Below the pieces are notes generated by a model, which saw only the letters and a program-made list of their open reading frames with translations, made no database searches and was not told the DNA's origin. A stretch of DNA of 64,000 bases from Rossellomorea sp. AcN35-11 (GTDB lineage Bacteria; Bacillota; Bacilli; Bacillales; Bacillaceae_B): the NCBI GenBank assembly GCA_030388825.1, contig CP128836.1, positions 496,001 through 560,000 on the forward strand. Reading direction: 5' to 3'. Position numbers and translations under genes: made by a program. Below, piece after piece: positions 43,321 through 50,349 of the stretch (within the stretch, counting starts at the first letter, position 1; each line of letters begins with the position of its first letter).

Positions 43321-43475
43321 CATTGGAACTTAGCAATTATCTTCAATTCCTCTATATGTGCGTTCCAGTGTTGTTCTTGATACCCATTCATTAAGTCGCA
43401 CATATCTTCATTTACATTAATGACAATCCACCTACTTTTACGAAACTCAACAAAGTCTCCTATGTCAATTTTCAT
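43320..43475 (-). CDS. hypothetical protein, 51 aa
   Basis: ATG at 43475 follows AGAAGGAGTG. The product (KIDIGDFVEFRKSRWIVINV) starts as a small beta-barrel, then is helical. Stop lies in an intergenic repeat copy (43283-43320). Unrecognised. Confidence 0.5.
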   Translation of the reverse strand: MKIDIGDFVEFRKSRWIVINVNEDMCDLMNGYQEQHWNAHIEELKIIAKFQ

Positions 43476-43534
43476 AATTTCACTCCTTCTCTATATTGGT
43501 CAAGAAACTATTAAACTCTTTTGGTAATAGCTCT

Positions 43535-43762
43535 CTACCTGTCTAATGCTTTTGTAGCTATTAAACCTATTCTTTCGGGGTTTAAAGCCCAACTTTTATT
43601 GTCGTAATATACAGCTGTTTCATTTATTTCTTCTAATGCCTTTTGTAATTTTTCTACTGTTCCCACCACTTCTTTCATCGAATCTGTATCAAAGAGATAT
43701 CCATATTCCTCAGCCCGTTCTATTTCTTTTTTCCAAAACTCAATTTTTTCGTTTAGATCCAT
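43535..43762 (-). CDS. hypothetical coiled-coil protein, 75 aa
   Basis: Helical and acidic (NEKIEFWKKEIERAEEYG, VEKLQKALEEINETAVYY). ATG follows AGAGGTA. A degenerate repeat copy (43481-43530) lies just after it, ahead of the 43320-43475 gene. Unrecognised. Confidence 0.5.
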   Translation of the reverse strand: MDLNEKIEFWKKEIERAEEYGYLFDTDSMKEVVGTVEKLQKALEEINETAVYYDNKSWALNPERIGLIATKALDR

Positions 43763-43890
43763 TACCTCTCACTCCCTCGAAATATAAGTTAGGATTTATT
43801 TATGTCAGATAGTGCGGTATCTAAAAGATTTCCAATAAATCCACTCCTTAGTTATATAAGTCTTTAGTAAAATTGAATCTATTGGTCTTG

Positions 43891-44088
43891 TTACGACATG
43901 CGTTTTAGCAAAGTACTTGCAGACTTTTTTATCACTTCTATCCTTTCTTTTTCAGAAAGTTCTTCAAAAGCATCTGCAACTTCATTAGGGATACCCTCAA
44001 AAGAACCTTCTAACTCAATGATTGCTGATACAAACTCCATATTACTATTTGAAATCCAATCCACTACAATCCGTTGCATCTTTTTCAC
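43891..44088 (-). CDS. small-array family B protein, copy 1, 65 aa
   Basis: Close relative of the gene at 50342-50539: both open RIVV-D/E-WI-S/L-NSNME and end KKSA...LKRMS. Helical, acidic. GTG start follows AAGAAGGGACAG. Function unknown. Confidence 0.55.
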   Translation of the reverse strand: MKKMQRIVVDWISNSNMEFVSAIIELEGSFEGIPNEVADAFEELSEKERIEVIKKSASTLLKRMS

Positions 44089-44133
44089 TACTGTCCCTTC
44101 TTTCTGCGTACTTTCAGTAGGATAGAGAGTTGG

Positions 44134-44505
44134 TTATATTGGTAAAACGTCGATTTCTACTGGTTTTTCGTATGTCCAGTAACTACATATGGATTTGGAT
44201 TTAAATGTTTCGTCTAATATTGATTGGATTCTTTCGATAGCCCCTTTTTCCATTTCATCCATTGAAACAGAATAAAAATCCTCATATAAATCGCAAGACT
44301 CATTCTCTAAATAATTTTCAACCATCGTCCCTGCGTCAGGCTCCCAACGCCTTTTTTTGATTGTATACCAATTGTTTGAAAGATGACTTTCTTCACCCAT
44401 CTCAATGATCTCCTTTTTTAACTCAGCGACCGTATATACAGTATGCGAATCTTCAACAGCTACCTCAACATCATCTTCTAACTCTGAAAGTTTTAATTTG
44501 TCCAT
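44134..44505 (-). CDS. hypothetical phage-like protein, 123 aa
   Basis: Soluble. Contains EDSHTVYTVAELKKEI near residue 20, WYTIKKRRWEPDAG, and the acidic end EKPVEIDVLPI. This style is common in Bacillus phage early genes. ATG follows AAAGGAGAATTT. No family recognised. Confidence 0.55.
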   Translation of the reverse strand: MDKLKLSELEDDVEVAVEDSHTVYTVAELKKEIIEMGEESHLSNNWYTIKKRRWEPDAGTMVENYLENESCDLYEDFYSVSMDEMEKGAIERIQSILDETFKSKSICSYWTYEKPVEIDVLPI

Positions 44506-44551
44506 TTAAAAATTCTCCTTTGCTTTGTGACCCATTTTTACCGATTAACTA

Positions 44552-44865
44552 CTAACCTATAACTATGCCAAACAATTCTTTCTGCATTCTTTTCTCTTTA
44601 GACCATAACACGTCTCTTTCTTTTCCCAATCTTTGAATTTTTGCGAGACACTCTATATCCTTAGTTTCGTTATACTTGTGGGCTAATTCTGTACACTCGT
44701 TTAATATTTTTTCAATCTTATTGTTTATTTCTTTATACCGTTCCCACATAATAATCTTATTAATAGGTTCTACATGTTGAGGAATATAAGATTGAATTTG
44801 TTTTATGTAAAAAATCAATTCTTTCTTTGTGTATTGTTGAAATTCCTGTTCTGAAAAAGTAATCG
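44552..44865 (-). CDS. hypothetical helical protein, possible ATT start, 104 aa
   Basis: The best start is ATT at 44865, eight bases after GGAGG, giving (M)TFSEQEFQQYTKKELIFYIK. The next candidate start, TTG at 44818, has no ribosome site and would drop a well-formed N-terminal helix. The product is helical with several coiled-coil-like heptads (KIEKILNECTELAHKYNE). ATT starts are rare (infC is the classical case). Function unknown. Confidence 0.45.
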
Positions 44866-44931
44866 TAATATCCTCCTCTTCCGAACTCCATTTTTTCTAT
44901 AAACTACTAATCTAGATGATCCGATAGTTCA

Positions 44932-45237
44932 TTAATAAATACAGGAGACTGCTATAAATGGCTTTCCATCCCATTGCATATCCACAATTTCTCTGACAGT
45001 AATCATGTCAGGATCGCCTTCACTTTTTCTTACTTTGTGTTCCGGCGAAACAACCTCGACATCTTCGTAATCATAAAGCTCTTCATCCGATAAACCAGTA
45101 AAGTTTTTATACCACTCTCTTGCTTCATCTTGCGTATATGCTGCTACTGCATCACTTTCGCAAAGTTGAAAAACATGAACATCCTGCAACCCTTTTTCTT
45201 GTGAAACCTGAACCTCGCCTAATTTTGACTCTTCCAT
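44932..45237 (-). CDS. hypothetical protein, 101 aa
   Basis: Acidic, soluble; contains TQDEAREWYKNFTGLSDEEL and MITVREIVDMQWDGKPFIAV. ATG follows CGGGGGATGG. The pattern resembles small phage early proteins. Unrecognised. Confidence 0.5.
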   Translation of the reverse strand: MEESKLGEVQVSQEKGLQDVHVFQLCESDAVAAYTQDEAREWYKNFTGLSDEELYDYEDVEVVSPEHKVRKSEGDPDMITVREIVDMQWDGKPFIAVSCIY

Positions 45238-45286
45238 TATCCATCCCCCGTTTCTATATACATTACTGTCTTTTCTTTTTCATCGA

Positions 45287-45526
45287 TCAAACTGATTTTC
45301 TTCTTCCTTCCAGGGCATCGTAGCTGTCTACCTGACCTGAGAGATATAAATCCTGTAAAATGTCGAGTAACTGGCTTATTGTTATATGTCCTAATCCATC
45401 CTCTTCATGTTGCATGAGCTGTTTTATATGAATTGAATTTCTAATATGATCTTCGAGGCCACCACCAATTTTATTCACGTAAATTTGTTTATTAATCAAA
45501 TCTTGTCGTTTCTGAGGATCCTTCAT
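45287..45526 (-). CDS. hypothetical protein, 79 aa
   Basis: Helical, acidic (SQLLDILQDLYLSGQVDSYD). ATG at 45526 overlaps the stop of the preceding frame. Ribosome site AGGGGG upstream. Unrecognised. Confidence 0.5.
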   Translation of the reverse strand: MKDPQKRQDLINKQIYVNKIGGGLEDHIRNSIHIKQLMQHEEDGLGHITISQLLDILQDLYLSGQVDSYDALEGRRKSV

Positions 45527-45634
45527 GTTATTGCCCCCTTATAACAATTTTGACATTCATTACAGATGCATTGTGCACTCCAATAATCAGCAGCTGGGTT
45601 AAACTCCTTAAAATCTTCCCACCTTTTTACTCAT
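45523..45634 (-). pseudogene. frameshifted small cysteine-rich gene
   Basis: Starts ATG at 45634 (GAAGGATGATGTAGT upstream). One frame gives MSKKVGRF and a stop; a one-base shift near the start gives RWEDFKEFNPAADYWS then CICNECQNCYKGAIT, with three cysteine pairs, to TGA 45523-45525. Length 112 nt is not a multiple of three, which supports a one-base change. Decay or sequencing error. Confidence 0.4.
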
Positions 45635-45665
45635 ACTACATCATCCTTCGATATTGCCCTTTATG

Positions 45666-45703
45666 AGTCAAGAGGCTCTTAAACTCATTCGTCGAACTGC
45701 GAC
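45666..45703 (-). repeat. intergenic repeat copy of the small-gene array
   Basis: Plus strand AGTCAAGAGGCTCTTAAAC then TCATTCGTCGAACTGCGAC. Contains the AAGAGGCTCTT palindrome seen in several copies. Confidence 0.8.
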
Positions 45704-45704
45704 A

Positions 45705-45901
45705 CTATTTTAATTTCGGATTACTGATTACACTGTTGAAAAACTCACTAGTCACTTCTGCATTGGGTACAGCAAATTCATTTTCCTCAAACTCTGAATC
45801 GTTTTCAATTTCAACAACGTCAACAATCGCTCCTATATTGTTGTAGTGAACCTGATACTTATAGCATCCTTACCACAAATGTACAATTGTCTGATTTTCA
45901 A
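45705..45901 (-). pseudogene. frameshifted acidic small gene
   Basis: TTG at 45901 starts LKIRQLYICGKD, which stops, while a one-base shift gives CYKYQVHYNNIGAIVDVVE and an acidic tail (EFEENEFAVPNAEVTSEF) to TAG at 45705-45707. Length is not a multiple of three. Same family style as neighbours; decayed or a homopolymer error. Confidence 0.4.
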
Positions 45902-45907
45902 TAAAAC

Positions 45908-45960
45908 CACTCCTTCGTTTTATAGGTCAAGAACCTATTAAACTCTTTCGTCGGACTATG
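45908..45960 (-). repeat. intergenic repeat copy of the small-gene array
   Basis: Plus strand TCCTTCGTTTTATAGGTCAA, then GAACCTATTAAACTCTTTCG and TCGGACTATG. A full-length copy including the ribosome site of the next gene on the minus strand. Confidence 0.8.
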
Positions 45961-46096
45961 CAATAATTTCTTCTATCTCTTTTATCCTGTTCTTCACCCA
46001 ATTTAGTTCTTCAAATACTAAAATGTCTTTCCCCCATTTTAAGTGTTCTTGTAATTTTTCCCTTTCCACTTGCAGTTCTTCAATTGTTTTCACCAT
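45956..46096 (-). CDS. small coiled-coil peptide, 46 aa
   Basis: ATG at 46096 with AAGGAGTG seven bases upstream. Almost entirely a charged amphipathic helix (VKTIEELQVEREKLQEHLK then NRIKEIEEIIA). Likely a small regulator or a partner-binding peptide. Function unknown. Confidence 0.5.
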   Translation of the reverse strand: MVKTIEELQVEREKLQEHLKWGKDILVFEELNWVKNRIKEIEEIIA

Positions 46097-46100
46097 TGTC

Positions 46101-46154
46101 ACTCCTTCGCTATATTGGTCAAGAGGCTCTTAAACTCTTTCGTCGAATAGTTCA
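46101..46154 (-). repeat. intergenic repeat copy of the small-gene array
   Basis: Plus strand ACTCCTTCGCTATATTGGTC, then AAGAGGCTCTTAAACTCTTT and CGTCGAATAGTTCA. On the coding strand it begins at the stop codon of one gene (TGAAC...) and ends in the GAAGGAGTG ribosome site of the next. Confidence 0.85.
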
Positions 46155-46298
46155 TTGCTTATGGTTTTTGAAATACTCAAAAGTCTCTTTTAGGAACGAT
46201 AGCTTTAATGACTTCTGATTACCTACATCGACTATTCCTATGGCTTTTCTTCGATTGAACTCTTTCAAAAGTTCTTCACGTTTTTCTGATGGTTTCAC
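46152..46298 (-). CDS. hypothetical peptide, 48 aa
   Basis: GTG at 46298 with GGAGTG just upstream. Product KPSEKREELLKEFNRRKAIG then KETFEYFKNHKQ. Helical and basic/acidic mixed. Stop codon lies in the repeat (TGAAC). Unrecognised. Confidence 0.5.
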   Translation of the reverse strand: MKPSEKREELLKEFNRRKAIGIVDVGNQKSLKLSFLKETFEYFKNHKQ

Positions 46299-46303
46299 AA
46301 AAT

Positions 46304-46360
46304 CACTCCTTCGCTACATTGGTCAAGAGGCTCTTAAACTCTTTCGTCGGATTGTTCATT
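46304..46360 (-). repeat. intergenic repeat copy of the small-gene array
   Basis: Plus strand ACTCCTTCGCTACATTGGTC, then AAGAGGCTCTTAAACTCTTT and CGTCGGATTGTTCATTTAATC. Its left end is shared with the copy at 47476-47537, where the 460-bp duplicated block begins. Confidence 0.85.
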
Positions 46361-46364
46361 TAAT

Positions 46365-46763
46365 CTAATTTAAAATGTCGCTTTGTTCAGCGAATATCCA
46401 ATCGGAATCATAGTCTTCAATTGGTGGCATTTCTCCCAATCTTTCGACCGATGTTTTCACCATTTCTGAAAGGTGTTTATCGAAGTCCTTCATTCCTTCA
46501 ATGAGTCTTTTTATTCGCTCGCCAACTTTTAAGAAATAAATCATTGATCCTTCTTTGGTCTCGGTGATTGTGTGAACCTCTTCAGACATCGGCAGCTTGA
46601 GTACTCTCATTCCAGAAGTGACTTCAGAAATGTTAATTCCCGATTCTAAAGGAAGAGCACAGAATCTATAATCACCTACTCTTATTTCATGACCTACTGT
46701 AGGCACCCATTCCAAGCAAGCAAGGTAAAAAGTTTGAGTTTGTTCATTTACTGATATTTTCAT
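46365..46763 (-). CDS. small-array family A protein, copy 2, 132 aa
   Basis: Same family as 42849-43247 and almost identical to 47542-47940. Over the 460-bp block 46334-46793 I find only three base differences from copy 3, all in the coding part and all changing an amino acid (S/N, T/I and T/A). The start ATG at 46763 follows GGAGTGCAAATG. The very low divergence means a recent copy event. Function unknown. Confidence 0.6.
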   Translation of the reverse strand: MKISVNEQTQTFYLACLEWVPTVGHEIRVGDYRFCALPLESGINISEVTSGMRVLKLPMSEEVHTITETKEGSMIYFLKVGERIKRLIEGMKDFDKHLSEMVKTSVERLGEMPPIEDYDSDWIFAEQSDILN

Positions 46764-46807
46764 CATTTGCACTCCTTTCTTATTGCGCCACATGTGTCTT
46801 GCGATTA

Positions 46808-47002
46808 TTAATCGATTCTGTTTATTCGAATACTTTTGATTACTTCTTTCGGAACGTCTGCATCTTGCGTTAATAGTTTTTCCATCTGCTCGTGCATGTG
46901 ATAATTAAATGTTTTATTTTGAACTTCGAGTAATTCATCAACTTCTTTCGTATCTTCATCTTTAAATGGAATTTCTAATTCAATCGTTACGAATGCTTTC
47001 AT
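46808..47002 (-). CDS. hypothetical protein, 64 aa
   Basis: Starts MKAFVTIELEIPFKDED, a beta-then-helix pattern, and ends IKSIRINRID. ATG follows AAAGGAGATGGAGAA. Helical middle (YHMHEQMEKLLTQDA). Resembles small antitoxin-like proteins only in size. Unrecognised. Confidence 0.5.
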   Translation of the reverse strand: MKAFVTIELEIPFKDEDTKEVDELLEVQNKTFNYHMHEQMEKLLTQDADVPKEVIKSIRINRID

Positions 47003-47010
47003 TTCTCCAT

Positions 47011-47070
47011 CTCCTTTAGTGCATAATTTTGGTCAAGAGGCTCTTAAACTCTTTCGTCGAAAAGTTCATT
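47011..47070 (-). repeat. intergenic repeat copy of the small-gene array
   Basis: Plus strand CTCCTTTAGTGCATAATTTT, then GGTCAAGAGGCTCTTAAACTC and TTTCGTCGAAAAGTTCA. Confidence 0.8.
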
Positions 47071-47167
47071 AACCATTCTTAAATTTTCTACACCTAAGAC
47101 ATTGGTAATCTCCTAAATGACCTTTATAACACCAACGATGACCGATGAATATACATAACCATTTCAT
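47069..47167 (-). CDS. DUF1660-like small cysteine/histidine protein, 32 aa
   Basis: Starts KWLCIFIGHRWCYKG and ends CLRCRKFKNG. The LC...GH.W ... CxxC pattern is that of the DUF1660 phage peptides, probably a single-zinc fold. ATG at 47167 with GGAG upstream. Function unknown. Confidence 0.5.
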   Translation of the reverse strand: MKWLCIFIGHRWCYKGHLGDYQCLRCRKFKNG

Positions 47168-47174
47168 TTATCTA

Positions 47175-47230
47175 ACTCCTTCGCTATATTGGTCAAGAAC
47201 CTATTAAACTCTTACATCGGAATGTTCATC
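47175..47230 (-). repeat. intergenic repeat copy of the small-gene array
   Basis: Plus strand ACTCCTTCGCTATATTGGTC, then AAGAACCTATTAAACTCTTA and CATCGGAATGTTCATC. Confidence 0.8.
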
Positions 47231-47468
47231 AATCAAGTTTCATAAAATGTTCTGATAAAGTATCTTCGTGTATTTCAATCCATCTGCCATGATTGTCATT
47301 TGTAATTTGAATTAATCGGATACTTTCTTTGCCGGCAATCATTTTATAGGAGTCCTCATCTACTTCCCATCCTGTGCTTGTCGGGATTGTCATAGTATCT
47401 CCTGTACGATAACCATCTTCATCGTAATGCTCTAACTCTAACGGTTTAATACATTCATATTTTCTCAC
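47229..47468 (-). CDS. hypothetical protein, 79 aa
   Basis: Starts RKYECIKPLELEHYDEDGYR, then TGDTMTIPTSTGWEV and IHEDTLSEHFMKLD. A beta-rich fold of a kind common in Bacillus phage early genes. GTG start with AAAGGAGAA upstream. Unrecognised. Confidence 0.5.
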   Translation of the reverse strand: MRKYECIKPLELEHYDEDGYRTGDTMTIPTSTGWEVDEDSYKMIAGKESIRLIQITNDNHGRWIEIHEDTLSEHFMKLD

Positions 47469-47475
47469 GTTTTTT

Positions 47476-47537
47476 CTCCTTTCTACTGCTCAATTTATGT
47501 CGAGAATCTATTAAACTCTTTCGTCGGATTGTTCATT
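47476..47537 (-). repeat. intergenic repeat copy of the small-gene array
   Basis: Plus strand CTCCTTTCTACTGCTCAATT, then TATGTCGAGAATCTATTAAAC and TCTTTCGTCGGATTGTTCA. Its right part matches the copy at 46304-46360, consistent with the duplicated 460-bp block. Confidence 0.8.
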
Positions 47538-47541
47538 TAAT

Positions 47542-47940
47542 CTAATTTAAAATGTCGTTTTGTTCAGCGAATATCCAATCGGAATCATAGTCTTCAATTG
47601 GTGGCATTTCTCCCAATCTTTCGACCGATATTTTCACCATTTCTGAAAGGTGTTTATCGAAGTCCTTCATTCCTTCAATGAGTCTTTTTATTCGCTCGCC
47701 AACTTTTAAGAAATAAATCATTGATCCTTCTTTGGTCTCGGTGATTGCGTGAACCTCTTCAGACATCGGCAGCTTGAGTACTCTCATTCCAGAAGTGACT
47801 TCAGAAATGTTAATTCCCGATTCTAAAGGAAGAGCACAGAATCTATAATCACCTACTCTTATTTCATGACCTACTGTAGGCACCCATTCCAAGCAAGCAA
47901 GGTAAAAAGTTTGAGTTTGTTCATTTACTGATATTTTCAT
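47542..47940 (-). CDS. small-array family A protein, copy 3, 132 aa
   Basis: Twin of 46365-46763 (three base changes, all amino-acid changing), 1,177 bp away, with the same ribosome site and upstream 30 bases. The duplicated block runs from the middle of one intergenic repeat to just upstream of the gene start. The genes between the copies are not duplicated, so this was not a simple tandem duplication. Confidence 0.6.
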   Translation of the reverse strand: MKISVNEQTQTFYLACLEWVPTVGHEIRVGDYRFCALPLESGINISEVTSGMRVLKLPMSEEVHAITETKEGSMIYFLKVGERIKRLIEGMKDFDKHLSEMVKISVERLGEMPPIEDYDSDWIFAEQNDILN

Positions 47941-47946
47941 CATTTG

Positions 47947-48010
47947 CACTCCTTTCTTATTGCGCCACATTTGTCGAGAATCTATTAAACTCTTTCTTCG
48001 AAATGTTCAA
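47947..48010 (-). repeat. intergenic repeat copy of the small-gene array
   Basis: Plus strand CTCCTTTCTTATTGCGCCAC, then ATTTGTCGAGAATCTATTAAA and CTCTTTCTTCGAAATGTTCA. Confidence 0.75.
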
Positions 48011-48234
48011 TAAACCTCTTCCACTTCATCCATTTCAAATAATCTTTTATTACAGTCCAAACAATAGGCATACTTACTCTCTTTGTGGTTTAAATGTGCA
48101 TACAATTCTGTATTATCTGCCTCTGAACCATCATAATGATAGCGTTGAACTGAGCTTCCAGTTACTTGTATCTTCGAATAAAAACCACTGGCAGATTGAC
48201 AATGAGGGCATTCTTCAATTGGAGCTTTGTACAT
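48007..48234 (-). CDS. zinc-ribbon protein, 75 aa
   Basis: Two cysteine pairs, CPHCQS near the start and CLDCNKRL near the end, form a zinc ribbon. The middle (KIQVTGSSVQRYHYDGSEAD) is polar. ATG follows GAAAGGAGAT. Phage proteins of this type usually bind nucleic acid or a polymerase. Exact role unknown. Confidence 0.6.
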   Translation of the reverse strand: MYKAPIEECPHCQSASGFYSKIQVTGSSVQRYHYDGSEADNTELYAHLNHKESKYAYCLDCNKRLFEMDEVEEVY

Positions 48235-48241
48235 TTTTTAA

Positions 48242-48303
48242 TCTCCTTTCTTGTTGCGTATTCTGGGTCAAGAATCTATTAACTCCTTCTTCGTATAGTT
48301 CAG
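48242..48303 (-). repeat. intergenic repeat copy of the small-gene array
   Basis: Plus strand CTCCTTTCTTGTTGCGTATT, then CTGGGTCAAGAATCTATTAAC and TCCTTCTTCGTATAGTTCA. Confidence 0.75.
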
Positions 48304-48307
48304 CAAA

Positions 48308-48469
48308 TTACCCTTTTATTACTTTAAGTAATTTAGTATTTTTATAACCCTTTTTCAACATATCGTACATAGTTAAAGCAACTTGGTCATTGTCGGTTTC
48401 CTGTTGTTGTATTCCGTTTTCGTTTTCCCATTGGACAATATATACATTTTTATGCTTGACGGTTTCCAA
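48308..48469 (-). CDS. hypothetical protein, 53 aa
   Basis: TTG at 48469 has AAGGAG eight to nine bases upstream; an in-frame ATG just before it overlaps the ribosome site. Product ETVKHKNVYIVQWENENGIQ then MYDMLKKGYKNTKLLKVIKG. Small beta-then-helix protein. Unrecognised. Confidence 0.45.
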   Translation of the reverse strand: METVKHKNVYIVQWENENGIQQQETDNDQVALTMYDMLKKGYKNTKLLKVIKG

Positions 48470-48478
48470 AAAAAGCAT

Positions 48479-48540
48479 CTCCTTTTTGTTGCACTTTATG
48501 TATCAAGGATCTATTAAACTCTTACGTCGAACTATTCAGT
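48479..48540 (-). repeat. intergenic repeat copy of the small-gene array
   Basis: Plus strand CTCCTTTTTGTTGCACTTTA, then TGTATCAAGGATCTATTAAAC and TCTTACGTCGAACTATTCA. Confidence 0.75.
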
Positions 48541-48701
48541 AATTGGTTTACAACTTTGACATATTCTAATGTTATAGGGGGTTTCTCCTTTAAAAGCTGA
48601 ATCAAAAAGGTAAGTGTACTTAGAATACTTCTCTATAAGGTTTCGGCAATAATCACAGGTGTATTCTCTCCTTGAACAACCACTTTAACTACATTACTCA
48701 A
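48532..48701 (-). pseudogene. frameshifted zinc-ribbon-like gene
   Basis: One frame starts TTG (48701) with VKVVVQGEN and stops. A +2 shift gives RREYTCDYCRNLIEKYS, then FDSAFKGETPYNIRI and CQSCKPITE to TAG at 48532-48534, with CxxC pairs. The frame with the cysteines has no start codon. Length is not a multiple of three. Decay or sequencing error. Confidence 0.35.
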
Positions 48702-48714
48702 GTTTGTTCCTATT

Positions 48715-48864
48715 TTATTTCTCAATCTTTTCTCTCAATCTCTGTATGCTTTCCATTGTTTCTTCATCAGGGGATATAGAGACAAAGTACATTTCAATCA
48801 ATTCATCAATCATCTTTTTATTGTCAGATGTAAGATAGACATTTCCACCTTTATAAGCGCCCAC
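48715..48864 (-). CDS. small-array family C protein, copy 1, 49 aa
   Basis: GTG at 48864 has GGAGG upstream. Product GAYKGGNVYLTSDNKKMIDE, then SPDEETMESIQRLREKIEK. Same layout as the gene at 50913-51050 (VYL, acidic middle, helix ending E-K-x-x-K). Function unknown. Confidence 0.45.
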   Translation of the reverse strand: MGAYKGGNVYLTSDNKKMIDELIEMYFVSISPDEETMESIQRLREKIEK

Positions 48865-48870
48865 TCAAAG

Positions 48871-48925
48871 ACCTCCTTCCTGCACCACATTTGTCAATTC
48901 AGCATACTGTTGTCGAACTGGGACA
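48871..48925 (-). repeat. degenerate intergenic repeat copy
   Basis: Plus strand CTCCTTCCTGCACCACATTT and GTTGTCGAACTGGGACAC remain; the central GGTCAAGA...TTAAACTC part is lost. Confidence 0.5.
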
Positions 48926-48927
48926 CA

Positions 48928-49197
48928 CTATTCTTTTTTTAATGCCATTTTTAACGCTTCTAACATTGAATCAATTCCCCAACCTCTAAAGTCTATTGCT
49001 GTTTTAATCCCCTTAGTTAATCGAACGTTTTCCTTTTCAAGTGAATCAACCTTTTGAGCCTGTTCCAGCAACCATTGATAATGGTTTGGTTGGATTTCAT
49101 AAGAAATCGTCTTGTCTGTCATTCCATCTAATATAGGTTCAGAAGAATTCATAACCTCTCTGATTTTTCCCTTAGTTTCACTCTCGTTATATGGCAT
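48928..49197 (-). CDS. hypothetical protein, 89 aa
   Basis: Contains PNHYQWLLEQAQKVDSLEKE, a helix with coiled-coil character, and the end SMLEALKMALKKE. ATG follows AAAGGAGGAATTATAA. A related style to the gene at 51606-51917 (xYxWLxEQ). Unrecognised. Confidence 0.5.
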   Translation of the reverse strand: MPYNESETKGKIREVMNSSEPILDGMTDKTISYEIQPNHYQWLLEQAQKVDSLEKENVRLTKGIKTAIDFRGWGIDSMLEALKMALKKE

Positions 49198-49205
49198 TTA
49201 TAATT

Positions 49206-49261
49206 CCTCCTTTAATTGCACTCCATTGGTCAAGAATTTATTAGACTCATTCGTAGGTTTG
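49206..49261 (-). repeat. intergenic repeat copy of the small-gene array
   Basis: Plus strand CTCCTTTAATTGCACTCCAT, then TGGTCAAGAATTTATTAGAC and TCATTCGTAGG. Confidence 0.7.
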
Positions 49262-49265
49262 AGTA

Positions 49266-49421
49266 TTAGGACTTAATTAAACCAACTAATCTTTCATCAC
49301 TAACTTTATGAGCAATACCCACACTTCCATATTTATCATAAATATCGAAACCACCACTTTTATTGCTTTTGTATCGCTTTCCAACTACTTTTGCTAATGC
49401 TCTTTTCCTTAATGACTTCAA
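49266..49421 (-). CDS. basic small protein, 51 aa
   Basis: TTG at 49421 with GAGGGG upstream. Product KSLRKRALAKVVGKRYKSNK then GFDIYDKYGSVGIAHKVSDE and RLVGLIKS. Basic N-terminus suggests nucleic-acid binding. Unrecognised. Confidence 0.4.
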   Translation of the reverse strand: MKSLRKRALAKVVGKRYKSNKSGGFDIYDKYGSVGIAHKVSDERLVGLIKS

Positions 49422-49430
49422 TTATACCCC

Positions 49431-49490
49431 TCTTTTTTTGCGTATCTTTGGTCAAGAATCTATAAACCTCTTTCGCCGGATTGTTCAGTA
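49431..49490 (-). repeat. intergenic repeat copy of the small-gene array
   Basis: Plus strand TCTTTTTTTGCGTATCTTTG, then GTCAAGAATCTATAAACCTC and TTTCGCCGGATTGTTCA. Confidence 0.75.
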
Positions 49491-49492
49491 AA

Positions 49493-50278
49493 TCATTCGT
49501 CATCTTCATCAAATAAGAAGTATTTTTCCTCTACTTCGAGTGCTTCAATATCGCCTAAGTCAATAACTGTCATTTCTACACTTCTTAGAATAAAGTGGTC
49601 ATCATCTTCTTTATTTGTTCTTCTTAAAAGATTGTTAAACGACCATATCCTTGCGCTTGGAAATGCTTTTTTTATCATTACTTCAAGTAGATTTCGGTTA
49701 TTGTCATTGTCAATCAGGTCTAATCCGTACCCTCGTCTTTTTGGAGTAAATGTAAATCCTTGCTCCATTAAGTATTCGACCTTTGTTTTCAATTTTTCTT
49801 TGTCAGACGAAGGAGTTTTAGAGTACCTCGATGTGAAAGAATCAATCATGAAGCCTAACTCCAATTTCGCAATGCCACCAGCAGTGATTGACCTTTCTTT
49901 GATGAAGTTAAACCCTTCAACGTCCCACCATTTATCTATTTTCTTAAAGGCTAGTTCTACATTTGCTGCTATGCTGCTAATGGATTGCTGACTTTCTAAT
50001 GCCTTTTCTAAGTCATTTATTTGTTTTTGATAATATTGACCGATTGATTCAGTCATTTCCTTTTCACGTTCACTTTCTTTCCCAGTAAATCCAATCGTTT
50101 CTTTTACAGTATTCATATAATTATCAACTAACTTTGGTAGGGTTTCTTTCATGTCTTCACTTAGAGAATCATCCTTTACCCATTCAAGCAACGTAGCCAT
50201 AGAACTATAGGCTTGTTTTATTTCACGCTCAACTACCTCTTTTTGATCTTGATTAAAATTCAACTTTGGATTTCCCAC
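49493..50278 (-). CDS. hypothetical protein, 261 aa
   Basis: Largest gene in the small-gene array. Helical N-terminal half (LEKALESQQSISSIAANVEL), then a region with KTPSSDKEKLKTKVEYLMEQ, RRGYGLDLIDNDNNRNLLEV and an acidic end (FLFDEDDE). GTG start follows GGAGG. No family is recognised. The acidic tail and helical build recall phage host-takeover proteins, a guess only. Confidence 0.5.
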   Translation of the reverse strand: MGNPKLNFNQDQKEVVEREIKQAYSSMATLLEWVKDDSLSEDMKETLPKLVDNYMNTVKETIGFTGKESEREKEMTESIGQYYQKQINDLEKALESQQSISSIAANVELAFKKIDKWWDVEGFNFIKERSITAGGIAKLELGFMIDSFTSRYSKTPSSDKEKLKTKVEYLMEQGFTFTPKRRGYGLDLIDNDNNRNLLEVMIKKAFPSARIWSFNNLLRRTNKEDDDHFILRSVEMTVIDLGDIEALEVEEKYFLFDEDDE

Positions 50279-50285
50279 TCAAAAA

Positions 50286-50349
50286 CCTCCTCTTCTTTTG
50301 TTACTGCGTTACATTGGTCAATATTAAACTCTTACGTCGTACTACGACA
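50286..50349 (-). repeat. intergenic repeat copy of the small-gene array
   Basis: Plus strand CTCCTCTTCTTTTGTTACTG, then GGTCAATATTAAACTCTTAC and GTCGTACTACGAC. A shortened copy. Confidence 0.65.
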
